A stretch of 64,000 nt of DNA from Chamaea fasciata. Its lineage: Eukaryota; Chordata; Aves; Passeriformes; Sylviidae. Of this stretch, positions 23,804 to 35,550 are shown piece after piece. The notes below the pieces were generated by a model. It was not told where the DNA came from. It saw only the letters and a list, made by a program, of their open reading frames with translations, and did not search any database. A program made the translations under genes and the position numbers. Numbering within the stretch: the first letter of the stretch is position 1; each line of letters begins with the position of its first letter. The stretch covers positions 12,545,307 to 12,609,306 of the forward strand of contig JARCOQ010000016.1 of the NCBI GenBank assembly GCA_029207755.1, written 5' to 3'.

Positions 23804-26738
23804 CTGAAAACACAAACAGAGAAGCCCATGTCACAAAGCACATTGACCAGCACGGGGGAGTAACTCAGGCTGAAGAACTGTTATTTTTGTACACAGAGTT
23901 ATTTAATATACAATATCTAGTCTTGTGCCTTTAGGTGAAGTTTATTAAACTTTACTAGAGCTATAAATTTAAAGACAGGACTGAAAGAACACCCCCCCCA
24001 CCCCCTACTTATTTCAGTATGGTGTAGCCAGCTCTCAGGAAAAAAGAGATTTTAAAATATTTTTGTAGATATAAATATATATGTATTTAATATACAATTT
24101 CTTTTTTACTTCCACCTTGAAGAAAATCTATTTTTTGCTCTTTTTTTTTTTTTTTTTAACAAACAAGTAATGTAAGCTGAAGGAAATATAGAGGTAAGCT
24201 AAGGTGGGAAAACTACTCAACCTTCTGTCTGTTATCAAGTGCTAACTAGGAGGATAAATATTTGTATCTGAATCTCTGAATTGCAATGTTCAAGATCAGA
24301 AAAGCCTCTATTTATGATAAACGTGTGTGTGTGCCCTTAGGTGAGGATATTTTGGACATGTTTTCTTCGGGAGTGAAACAGATGATCTCAAACCTAACGA
24401 CACCCAACACACGGTCCTTTTATTCCTAAAGTATTTTGAGTCATTGAACCTGTGGATTTTCGTGCTGAAGACACACAGGGAAAATGGTTATGACAAAAAT
24501 TCTACCATGAAAGGCATTTATTGACTCACATTCACCCTTTTTATGGCAAGTTACTGCTGGAAACTGAGTGAGCCAAATACAATTCAAGTCACTAAACTGT
24601 AGACAGGTGACCTGCTCATTTTCTTTTCAACTTTACTTTTCTAGGGAGGATATTTTTGAAAACAAATTTTACTTAACTATTGCAGCTTTAGAGATTTCTG
24701 TTGGCAAAAGAATAGCACGTGGCTGAGGGACATTTTTTTTTGTTAAAAGTACTTCCCCAACCTCTCACCAAAGCTTTAACTACTCTAATCAGCTCTCAGA
24801 TTATTAGTTAGTTACTTGCACATAAATTCCAATGCTGATACCAAATAGCAGCTCCTATTAAAAATAAAAACAAATGCAAAATAAAGAATTTATGGTTCTT
24901 CAACAGCATGTCTATTCATCTTAAATGAAGGACTGGTGTTACTTCAAAACCAAACACTTCCTACCTACAACTATAAAAGGTTTTTTAAAATTAAATCATT
25001 CAACCAAGTAGGATGAAACAATTTTTCCTGGAAAAAAAACCACTTTAATTCACAGCACATTATATTAAAGATGGTTTCATGAGGCCTATCAAGTTGTGTC
25101 ACTTCTCAAGCAGCAAAAAAGCATTTGTTATTCCAGCCAATCTCATATATGAATCAGCACCCCTAATACTCCTTATATCCCATCACTTTTCATGGGGAGC
25201 CAGATTGTACTTTGTGGAACATAACACTCAAAAATTTTCTTTCCAGTGTGCCTTCCTGGCAGCCAGACAGTGTCTCCCCACGTCTCCCATGTGGAGGAGA
25301 AGGAAATGCTGTCTGCCTACAGGCTCACTTCCTGAGCCATCCTGTTGGGATATTTACATTTGCTTCTTTTTGGGGAGGGAGCGAAGCAAGGAAAAAAGCT
25401 CAGCTCTTCCAAAGCCTTCCCCCTCAGGGGAACAAATTCAAACTTCATTAGCACCGGTGATCTTCACGTCCTGGCTGTGCCCTAAGTCACCTTTTGGAAA
25501 GAATGTAATGTTCTTTAACATATTTATTGGTTAATCAAAAATGAATCATCTCTTTCCACATTACCAAGGACAAGAGTGGCTCCGTCTCACACACTGACCT
25601 AAATTAACTGAAAGCAGAATAAAGTAGCTCCTCTCAGACTGCAGCCGTGGCTATTACAGCCTCTCAGCATGATGAATATGCCTGAAGACCCAACAGCACT
25701 CCGATCCCTCCTGCTGCCCATGGAACAGTTTGGTTCGCTATTTCCCCACTGTCCTTTCCCATTAAAAACAATTTCTAAGAAGCCCGAGTTCATGAGCATT
25801 CATTACTCAATGAAAAATGCAGTTTTACCTGGGTGGAACAAAGCCCATCTCGCTTCCAGCACAGCCGACCTGCCCTGGCTGGCTGGAGCAGCAAGGAAAG
25901 GACACGAGCGGACACAGCCCATGTGGGGCCAGCCCAGCTGAGCCTCGCCTGCCCCAGCGGGAATGAACCACATAACCAGCCTCACCTGAGCTGGGACCTG
26001 CCTCCAACTGACACCAGCCCCGGGAAAAGAGCCAGGCTGAGCTGCAAATGACAGCTTTTCCATTCCCTGTGTCATTCCTGAACACCAGACAAGCATTTCA
26101 TCCCTCAGCGTTTGGTTAACTATCCAAAGATATGGAAAGTGAATCTCTACAAATGAGCCGCTGCATCTTTAGCAATGAAAACCACATCTGCATGGGTTCA
26201 ATCTCACTGCAAGGATGTGCTGTGTTTGAAATTGTGTACAGCCAGATTCAGCTGAGGAAGTGACTAGCTATGTGTCTTCAAGATGACACACCTGGATTCA
26301 GACTTCTGCACAAGGGCAAGATAAAAACCAATTAATTTTCTGAAGCAATTAGTGTTGTTATTCTTTAAACCAGTGAAGCTACTGACTTGATCAAATCTAT
26401 GTTTAAATACAAATATTTGAGTACATGTCTACATCCTAGATATACCTCTTTTAAAGAAAAAAATGTACACAGATCCTAAGCTTTAAAAATCATCAAAATG
26501 ATTCATCTGTCAATCTCAGAGCAAGAAGGGAAGAAATGAGAATGTTCTTCTCTGGGAGACATCTGTGCTATTTTCTCTAAGTGCAAAATGACAAAGTGCT
26601 GTCACTTCCTATGTGTATTGCAAATTTCCCAGCTCTATGAATTATTTGAGATGGAGAAGCACCATTTCTGTAAAGCAACTTTAAAATCTCCGAGATCTGA
26701 ACAATGTATCAGGCACCCTCTTTAATGATGTTACATCA

Positions 26739-26739
<1 letters not shown>
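23804..26739. other. Unique DNA; poly-T run and GC-rich patch
   Basis: T17 lies at 24141-24157 and a C-rich run at about 23992-24005. From about 25660 to 26090 the sequence is GC-richer and has overlapping open frames on both strands (72-97 codons), none recognisable. Within it, minus-strand 25829-25882 (54 bp) is bounded by a strong acceptor (CCTTTCCTTGCTGCTCCAG) and CCCAG|GTAAAA with one open phase (PARAGRLCWKRDGLCSTQ), another possible pseudo-exon. Confidence 0.45.

Positions 26740-26781
<42 letters not shown>
26740..26781 (+). repeat. Pure A42 homopolymer
   Basis: Forty-two consecutive A residues follow GTTACATCAC and precede GAGCCCAG. There is no AATAAA or ATTAAA just upstream and no clear target-site duplication, so a processed retrocopy is not supported. 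It is more likely an expanded mononucleotide repeat. The exact length in an assembly is error-prone. Confidence 0.9.
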
Positions 26782-26786
<5 letters not shown>

Positions 26787-29700
26787 CAGAAAATGTGTTT
26801 CTCTTGAAAAATTATTTTAAGCAAACTATATAATGATAGAATTCTTCACAGGGTGTTTCATGGGAAAGACAGAATTAAATCTCACCCATTTCAGTTTTAA
26901 ACCAACACAATTCATTTTTTGTCTTGGTGTCACTGCATAACAGCCAATTAAATAATACTGTTACAAAGATATGAAAAACTGAATGTTTTATATAGATTGC
27001 CTTTTTGTTCCGTTTTGTTTGGTGGCAGCAACAGGGAAACAAAGCACGGTTTTCTGCAGAACCTGGGGAGCAGTGCAGGACAAGCACAAGTTTAAGGGCT
27101 GGGATTTTTCAAGTTTAACACACTGGGCCCTTGGGGAACAAATCTACCACCTTCATCAACTGTAGCACGATAAAAATGTTACTGAAAAGAGTGAAGTAAA
27201 AGCCCTAGAAAGCAAAAGTAATTACTGGTAGTAGCACGGCCCCGCATGCGATTTTGGCTTTAGGATGCAGGAGAAACCTGCATCTACTTTGTTTTACATA
27301 GTTTCTGTAATTCTGCATTTAATTTCACCTCTTGAATTGGAAGCGGGAACAGTGAAATCACTCTCCTGAGTGATACCTGCTAATACCCCCACACCGCGAG
27401 TGGCCCTGGGCATTATCACACCCTGCACTGTGCTCCCTCCCTGCCATCCATCCCAAGCCTGCTTCCACCCTCTGCTGCCCTGCCATCCCAACACAGACTG
27501 CCAGCAACCACCCAGAACAACCACAAGGCATCAGGAACTTCAGAAAAGTGGTCCGAACTTCCACGGTGTTTTCTCTCCTCTGGTGCACGTAAGGCACTGT
27601 GAAAGGCGAACTGGATTGTGTGCACACACTGTGCTCCCACAGCGCAGGGGAGGAAGGATGAATTCTGGAATTCCAGCTGGGATCAGGCTTCCTCCGCTTG
27701 GCTTCTTCTGTAATATCAAGGATGAGCAGTAGGTGGAAGCAAACAACCTTGTAAAATGCTGTTCAGCCTCCCGTGAAAGATAAACCTCTCGCTGGTCAGG
27801 TGTTCTACACGTGTCCTTGGCACCCCAACAAGTGCCAACAAATAATTGGTTTTTTCTTCACAATACTGGCTGCCAGTTTCGTGAAACAGCCAGTAAATTA
27901 GAGATAAAAGGGGGTTCTGCAGCGTTTGGGGTTGTTTTAAGGTTTGAAATTTGCAGAGCTGAGATGGACTCCTTGCAATGACTAAAGCATTTATAAAGGT
28001 AACATGATCTTAAACAAAAGAAGAATATATATATATACACACAAATATATATAAAATAAAAAATTACACAGTCAAATTCTAGGTTATTGATTTTTCTGGA
28101 TATTTTTATTGATTGTTAAATATCTCAAAGCCTTGAATTATTAAGGAAAATACTTAATGTATTTCTCTATCCGTTGGCCATTATGTTTCATTATTGCTGC
28201 TAACAAACAGGCTGCCAGCAGAAGAATTCATTTGAATTTCATATTAGTTCTATTTCATCCATCCCAGAGAACAAATTAACCACACTGTAATACCTACTGA
28301 AGAAGAAAATAAATGAAAAATGAAACCTTAGAATGTGACATTCAAGTCTTCACTAGGTTTGTCCCCAGCAACGCAGGCAGAAGGCTCATCAAATTAACAA
28401 ACCAATTCAAGGATTTGAATGGCTTCAACAGTTGCAATGTCAAAGATGTAGGAGAGGAGTTTTATTTTGAAAGAAATAGCTTCATCTCTATTTACTAACA
28501 TTTGTGGAGCAAGAGGTTTGTGCCCACAAGCTCAGACCAGGAGCAAACGGGGCCACCTGCACCTATTTCTGATGCCTCAGGGCAGCCTTGGGGCAGTTTG
28601 AGCAGGGTCAAAAAGGAAACAACCTGTCTGATCACAGATTGAAAATCAAACTTCTCCAGATTTTAGGGAGCTTTCTTGTCTTGTTTCTAGATAAAAGCAG
28701 ACTGTAAGAGGCAGGTTTGCAAGACTCATGGAAACTGAACTGACAAATTTCATAATAAAAAAAACATTACTGCTTATAAAAATGCTGCTGTATTTTTAAT
28801 ACAGATTTGAAAGGCCTGGTGTGTGTGTGCCCTCCCACACAGCCACCCACCGCCCTGCTGTGACAGTGAACACCCAGCTCTGCTTCCTTCTGCTCCCAGC
28901 CCTCTGCTAATGCTCACTTACACTTTCCAAGGCTATCAAGAGTTAAATCTTGGGGGTTTTGCCCCCTTCCCCCAAGGAAAGCTTTGACTTTTTTTCTCTT
29001 GTTTGAGGGACCAGATACTGCTGCTGCTGGAGCTTTATGGACTGGAGTGTATAAAACCTCCCCACTCCTCTTTCTTTTCCTTCTCTCACCTTCAGCAGTT
29101 ACTTGTCCTTTCCTTAATGCTCTCCAAACACTCAGAGATGCACAGACACGTCTCTGCACAGCACAGAACCCTCGTGCCTCACACTCCCCTGCTCTCTCCA
29201 AACACAGGTTTCATTAGCCCTGGGATGCAAAGGTACCCGAGTGCAAACCCTGCACCTTTCTCCTCAGATAGCGCAAAACCACACCTAAAGCAGGCAGCAT
29301 TTTCACAGGACACGGATGTAACTGTAATACGGGAACCAGTATGCAGCAGTACCCAGCTGTAAATATTTGCTTTTGAAGCCTAGATCGGGTTAAGACTTAA
29401 ATTTGGGCTAGGAAATATTTCATTTTCAAAGCTGGCCACAGAAACTGACATTTGGTGAAGTTGTCAGTTTGGACAGTACAAAAACACTTAAGATTCCTAA
29501 ATGCAACATCATTTTGACCTACAGGTCAAATCAGATATTCTTTTTCTGTATGTCCCTCTACTTTCAAGGCCGAAAATACACAGGAACTTCCAGAACTGCA
29601 AATTTTAACAGATTTAAACTGTTAAAACTGGATTTTTAAACTAAATTTTATTTAGCTAATAAAATTGCCTTAGGTGACACGTAGACCAACAGCCACATGA

Positions 29701-31429
29701 ATAGTCCTATGTTTGAAATCACAGAAATCTAGGTGGTCAATAGATATTCCTGATAAATTCAAGGAGTTGTTGAGAAAGCTGCTGATGTGATTTCAGCACA
29801 GCCACACACTGTGGAAGCTGGGCAAGGTGACAACTGGCAATATATACCCAGAGAACACCCTCAACTTTTAGAGAAAGAAACCTAATTTGTCAGTTTATGT
29901 TTTCAAATTAACAGCAGCAGAAGGCCACAACACAATTCCTGAAGGAAAGTCTCTTTTTACAGTCCGGTTTCCTAAAGGAAACAAGCATATAAAATTGCTT
30001 CAGACCTCAGACACCTAAAAACATTTAGAATGTTGAATGTAATACTTAGAATTTAGAAATTAAGTTTAGCCGTGTTTGACAGGGAATTAAATAGAGGCTC
30101 AAAGATATTCCTGTAGTTTTCATAAATGAGTGCCTGAGGAAAAGACAGAACTTGCAAAGCTATGCCCTACTCCGGCTGATAAAAGACCCCAAAGAGAGGT
30201 GAGGATGCTGAGAGGAGGAGAATTCACTTTGTGAAGACATTGAAGTGGCTGCCAGAAGGAGCCTGTGTTTACTGAGGGGGGACTGTGTGGGCACAGGGTA
30301 TAAATCAATAATAAAACTATTTCACTGAAGTCCAATTTTCACAAAATAAGTTCCTTTAAGACTGAAGAGGATTTGGGTTGAACTTTTAAATGGAGTTCAG
30401 TCATTTGGGGTTATGTAGTGATAAAAAGCATAAATTTTAAATCAAATAGTGATTTTTCAGGCTCACAGAGTGCCAGGACAGGAATTGTTTAATGACAGAA
30501 GAATGTGTGATGACTGCAGAAGTGCCCTGGAAAATTAGGGCTCTGTAAAAATCCATTTTCTTTTTGATATTACACTACACTTCTGACTATCACAAAAAGT
30601 CAAATTTTATGCCTTTAATATGTTTTCACAAAATAGGGCTGTTTCTGTGCAGCAAAGCAGTTACATTCCCAATAAGCTGGCTATGTATTTACTCTGCTTT
30701 CTTGAGTAAAAAAAATGAAGCAGAATTTCATATTGGACTCAAGCTTTCCCTTAATAAACAACCCACAAACTTTCTCACTTCTGCCTCGCTGAGGGGGAGT
30801 GAGTGGGGTTCTGCTGCCTACTGGGGTGAACCCACAGCCATCAGGAACTTCAGATGTTCCAGTTCCTGCCTATTCTCAAAAGTCACGAGGAGTCAGGTCA
30901 CAAATTATCAGTGCTTCATACACTGAGAATGATTTCAGCTTCCTGGCCCAGCATTGTGTCACTCCACTCAGAAGAATGCAGAACCAAAGGCATGAGTGAG
31001 TGAACACTGCATCCAAAGGACTCTTCTTACCATGAACAAGCTCAAAAGGAGCTCTGATGATGACAGCTATTGCTTCAACATCCAGGAGAAATAAAGAATT
31101 GGACTGCAGCCTCAGGCAGCAAGTTGGTATAATTTATCTTTGAGGAGTTTCCTTATTGATCAACAGTCAGACTTTTCTGTTCTTCTTGGCAAGGAGAGAG
31201 TGACTGAGATGCCATTTCTTCTTCCATGCCCAGTGTAGGGAAAACAAGCCCAGCTTGCTTTGAAACATCTGCCAAGCTGTGCTGTCAGGAAGGCTGCAGA
31301 ACCCTTTGCTTCCCCAAACATTTCCAGAAGCACACAGCTGAAGAGACCCTGGTCACATCAGAGCCTGTGTACTGTGAACTCGGTATTTTTTGAGCCTGAG
31401 CTCTTCCCAAGGGAAACTTTTCAACAGTT
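26782..31429. other. Non-coding DNA
   Basis: GC-richer patches lie at 27360-27690 and 28820-29300. The latter has a 95-codon minus-strand open frame with a basic stretch (SNKRKKVKAF) that runs into GGAAAGT|GTAAGTGAG, a donor-like site, but nothing ties it to a family. A (TA)n-(CA)n-(TA)n compound microsatellite sits at 28025-28052. No RNA gene or transposon is recognised. Confidence 0.45.
28025..28052. repeat. (AT)n/(AC)n compound microsatellite
   Basis: About seven AT units are followed by a short ACACAC segment and a second ATATATATA run. Confidence 0.8.
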
Positions 31430-31665
31430 TTGTTTTTCCCAAAACAACCTTGTGTAAACAATATTCCTTTCCCAAAACAACAGGTGTTGTTTGCTATTTC
31501 CGTTCCTTAGCCAATGGGAGAGGTGTCAGTCGTATAAACCAATAACGTGCCTTTTAGCACAGCATGATATAAAAGGGCTGAATAAATTGTAAATAAAATC
31601 TTCTGATTTCTACTTCGTCCTGACTGGAGTCAAGAATCTTTATTTCGTGTCCTATTGCCACAGTG
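31430..31665 (+). mobile_element. Probable solo-LTR-like retroviral remnant
   Basis: The block has the layout of an LTR U3-R-U5. A 14-bp direct repeat TTTCCCAAAACAAC occurs at 31435 and 31468. CCAAT boxes lie at 31511 (GCCAATGGGAG) and 31539, TATAAAA at 31568-31574, then AATAAA at 31581 and 31592, only 13-24 bases after the TATA. A T/C-rich U5-like stretch follows. TATA and poly(A) signal this close together are typical of retroviral LTRs and unusual for a host promoter. No TG...CA ends with a target duplication could be fixed, and no internal retroviral genes are present, so the boundaries are approximate. A cryptic host promoter is the alternative. Confidence 0.42.
31568..31574 (+). promoter_or_regulatory. 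TATA box of the LTR-like block
   Basis: TATAAAA followed by GGG, with CCAAT boxes 25-60 bases upstream. If active, transcription would start near 31595-31600, which overlaps the AATAAA signals as in an LTR with a short R region. Confidence 0.35.
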
Positions 31666-32889
31666 TACCACACCCCCTGCGCTGGCACAGAGCAGAGCTC
31701 AGCCTGCCAAGGAGAACAGCCCCATGTCACTGGCACAGACAGCTTCCTGCTCCCAAATTCTCCGCACTCAGCATCCCCAGCACGTGCCCTGCTCCCAGGG
31801 CTGCAGTTCACAGCTTGACTTCCACTGAAGTGTCCCAGCACCACATCCACGGGCTGCTGGAGTCACACACAGTGACTTCTACACCTTTTCTTGGCTGTTT
31901 CCCCCCAAACAGATGCTTTGCCCTATGGAGCAGCACTAAAGTGATGAGCAAAGGGTCACTGAACACAAACAGCCCTGGCAAAAAAAAAAAAAAAAACACA
32001 AAACAAAAAAAAAAACAACCCAAAAACATACTCTGTCCCAGTGCAGGTCAAGAGATGTAAAAAAAACCCCAAACCAAACCAACCTCCCTCCATCAAACAA
32101 ACCATAAAAAACACACAGCCCCTTCACGCCCCTAAACCCCTTTCTTCAATTGCACCCGTAGATTTTGTGCTTTTGTGTATAGATCCATGTGCACTGAGGA
32201 ATTAGCCTTCTTTTTAAATAAGAAATATTGATTCCTTAGTTGTAGTAAATACTTTTAAATAGCTGCTAAGCCAAAGCAGCATTTTTAATTGGAGTGCAGA
32301 TAATAAATATCTCTGTGTGATACTGTACAGTATGTGAGGGCATTTCAGCATATAACTGAAATATAACAGTTCCTGAATTTTCTTTATAACTAATTTCACA
32401 TTCAGACTGGCAAATGTTTTTCCCCCATAGGTGTGTGTGAAAGATGAATGCAAAAATGAGCTATGGCATTTGGGAGAAAGAGGTGCCAGGTAATCGTGAA
32501 GCAGCATAACAAGAGGTTAGTAGACAGATTTGGATCAATCAAAAAGTTAAGAAAACCAGTTTCCTCCTCCTTAGATTAGTAAAGAAACGAAAGGAAAAAA
32601 AGTAGCCATCAAAACACTTTTTTGGAAGTTTTTTTATCTTTATTAGTCTCACAATCTGCAATTTCTCACCAGACAGGTAAAATCATCTATCCCCAGCAGA
32701 AAACCCAGCAGGAATGAAGCATCAAGCATCACACTGCTGACTTTTAGGAGCTGTCCAGGACTAAAACCTCCAGAGTACCTCTGTAACTCCCACTTTCCCT
32801 CCTGTCTGAGCACTATGCTTTCCTACTGAAATGCACCAGCCATCAGCTGAGCCTTAGGATTGAGGCTGCAGGCTCTCAACCGTTCCAGA
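31666..32889. other. GC-mixed unique DNA and A/C-rich tracts
   Basis: A 137-codon plus-strand open frame (31647-32060) has no recognisable domain and ends in a poly-Lys stretch encoded by the A run, so I do not call it. A16 lies at 31981-31996, followed by A/C-rich simple sequence to about 32120. The rest, up to the minisatellite, is unremarkable. Confidence 0.5.
31981..32118. repeat. A-rich and A/C-rich low-complexity tract
   Basis: A16 is followed by AAACAAAA, AACCCAAAAAC and later AAAAAAACCCCAAACC, CAACCTCCC and AAACAAACC words. T and G are scarce on the plus strand over much of the stretch. Confidence 0.75.
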
Positions 32890-33844
32890 GGGGATAAGGA
32901 CTCATCTCCCTGGGCAGGGTTAGAACTGATTTACCTGAGCAGGGTAAGGATGATTTACCTGAGCAGGGTAAGAGCTGATTTACCTGAACAGGGTAAGGAT
33001 GATTTACCTGAGAAGGGTAAGGATGATTTACCTGGGCAGGGTAAGGGCTGATTTACCTGGGCAGGGTTAGAACTGATTTACCTGAGCAGGGTAAGGGCTG
33101 ATTTACCTGGGCAGGGTAAGAGCTGATTTACCTGGGCAGGGTAAGAGCTGATTTACCTGAGCAGGGTAAGGATGATTTACCTGAGCAGGGTAAGGGCTGA
33201 TTTACCTGGGCAGGGTTAGAACTGATTTACCTGGGCAGGGTAAGGGCTGATTTACCTGGGCAGGGTTAGAACTGATTTACCTGAGCAGGGTAAGGGCTGA
33301 TTTACCTGGGCAGGGTTAGAACTGATTTACCTGGGCAGGGTAAGGGCTGATTTACCTGGGCAGGGTTAGAACTGATTTACCTGGGCAGGGTAAGGGCTGA
33401 TTTACCTGGGCAGGGTAAGGATGATTTACCTGGGCAGGGTAAGGGCTGATTTACCTGGGCAGGGTAAGGATGATTTACCTGGGCAGGGTAAGGGCTGATT
33501 TACCTGGGCAGGGTTAGAACTGATTTACCTGGGCAGGGTAAGGGCTGATTTACCTGAGCAGGGTAAGGGCTGATTTACCTGAGCAGGGTAAGGGCTGATT
33601 TACCTGGGCAGGGTTAGAACTGATTTACCTGGGCAGGGTAAGGGCTGATTTACCTGGGCAGGGTAAGGGCTGATTTACCTGGGCAGGGTAAGGGCTGATT
33701 TACCTGGGCAGGGTAAGGATGATTTACCTGGGCAGGGTAAGGATGATTTACCTGAGCAGGGTAAGGGCTGATTTACCTGGGCAGGGTAAGGGCTGATTTA
33801 CCTGGGCAAGGTCAGGGCTGATTTACCTGAGCAGGGTAAGGGCT
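32890..33844 (+). repeat. Minisatellite, 37 units of 24-25 bp
   Basis: The clean array runs 32917-33833, with a partial unit to 33844. Each unit is GGGTAAGGGCTG then ATTTACCTGGGCA or a variant. I read 37 full units: 18 with GGGCTG, 8 with GGGTTAGAACTG, 3 with GAGCTG (25 bp each) and 8 with GGATG (24 bp), which sums exactly to 917 bp. A degenerate ancestral unit (GGGATAAGGACTCATCTCCC...) lies just before it at 32890. Variant order is not random: (TTAG-GGG) pairs four times in units 13-20, (GGATG-GGG) twice in 21-24, then a four-unit block twice in 25-32. The mix of 24- and 25-bp units rules out one long frame, so the 63-codon open frame at 32860-33051 is incidental. Confidence 0.96.
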
Positions 33845-35415
33845 CCTTTGCCATTTCATAACCAGGAGATTTCATCTCACTAACTCATCCATTCTGTTTC
33901 AGAAACTCCTCATCTTTTTGGCTTCTGAAACATCCCGTGGCAATCCCACAGTTAAATTACATATAATATTGAAAAACACACCCTTTTGTTTGGTTTGAAT
34001 TTGTCCATCAACAGTTGATTGGGTGTCAACCGTTTGTTTCACCAGTGAAAAAGTGAATTGTAGCCAGAGCAGTATTTAAAATGCATCAGAGGTCTGTCTC
34101 AAATGTTAGAATTCACACCAACACATTTCTCTCAATCCTAAGGAAAATCCTTCATCTCTTCCCTGTAACCTTCAACTATCTGAGACTTGATAAAATGTGA
34201 ATGTTCCAGTTTAATTAATGAAGCAGGTGATTTGTTGATCCAGGAAAAAGAGATTGCCATACTTATTTCAAAATTCCATTTGAAAGATTATCTCACCAAA
34301 CCTGATGGCATAAAAAAAAATCTGCACAAAACAAAGCATTTCATACTAAGAAATGCCAACTCAGCATGGCCAAAAGAATCTGAAGGATAAATTTCCATCA
34401 GAGATGTGATCACCCCCACCTGCTACCCCCACATTACATTTTCTGTCTGTTCTTTCTATATTACAGGCAAAAATACACAAGCGTGTGCTTTTGATAAAGT
34501 TTTTCTTCCAGTTCAATCGAGTCACCCAAGCATGAATACTGGATGGTATCTAAGCTGCCCAATTTAAAACAAAGTAAAATACTGACAGGAGGTCCATTTC
34601 AAAGGTAAAAAACTGATTACATCAAGCCCACTTTTTGATGGAGCACAAACGGCACTGTTCCTGAACTCAGAGCATGGCTTTGATGAATTATTTTCAGCCC
34701 ATGGTAAGCATAACTGCAGACATTTTGCTTAAACTAGAAAGTTGTTAGAATCCCATTGGAGCAGAAAAATGTATTTCTCCTTCTTTCTCTGTAAACCAGG
34801 TTAATACACTTTTATTTGATCTGGTAAATTTTCTAGATTACTTTTTGGCAAGACCAATTCAGAATTTATGATCCTAATATACTGAATTTTTTTTTCCTTA
34901 CAGACGAACGCAAATCCTACACCTTAAAGGGAAAAAAAAAAAAATCCACAAAACTTCTTCATGAAACCTGAATTTTAGCAGATTCTGCTCTCAATCCTAC
35001 TATAATTTAACCCAAGATGGGATGAGAGAACACAGGCTGACAGGTGATATATGCTTCCTATTTTGCTGTTCACATAACCATTAACAATAACTGCAATAGA
35101 GCACATGAATGATAACGACCAGACACTCACTGAACTGGAAAATCCAATATTCTTTACCAAGGTGAAGGGGGGGGGTAGCAGTGAATCTATTAAAATAATT
35201 GTGCCCCAACTAATATGTAATATGTCAGCTCAGTAAACAGTGTGCCCATAAAGTGGTTTCTTATTCCTTATCAATTGTAAGGGTTTTACTGGGGTGGTGC
35301 TGGTAGCAATAGTAGTAATAACAATAATTCAAAAATAATTTATTAGAATGAGTGGCAAAAATTACTGTTATAATGTACACAGGCTGAAACTTTTCTATCT
35401 AGGATACCGTGCTCT
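33845..35415. other. Unique AT-rich DNA
   Basis: No feature is supported. Short A runs lie at about 34312 and 34931, and a G run (seven or eight G) at about 35167. Confidence 0.55.
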
Positions 35416-35550
35416 CAAAAAAAGTAAAAAAACAACTAAAAAAGACCAACAAACAAACAAACAGACAGAAAAAAAGAAAAGAAAAAAAAAAGAAAAAAAA
35501 AAAAAAAAGAAAAAAAGAGAGATCAAGAAAAAACCCCAAAACAAAACCAA
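35416..35550 (+). repeat. A-rich tract with 56-bp pure polypurine core
   Basis: AAAC/CAAA repeats (35449-35463) lead into 35467-35522, which contains only A and G (runs of A separated by single G), then AAAACCCC words. The pure purine strand could adopt unusual structures or exclude nucleosomes. The 83-codon Lys-rich open frame across it (35348-35599) is an artefact. Confidence 0.85.

Noticed and set aside
32917..33844. CRISPR array
   Set aside because: Units are contiguous with no unique spacers, and the host is a eukaryote; it is a minisatellite.
32917..33844. Interstitial telomeric repeat
   Set aside because: Only the GGGTTAG word in eight units resembles the telomere hexamer; there are no consecutive TTAGGG copies.
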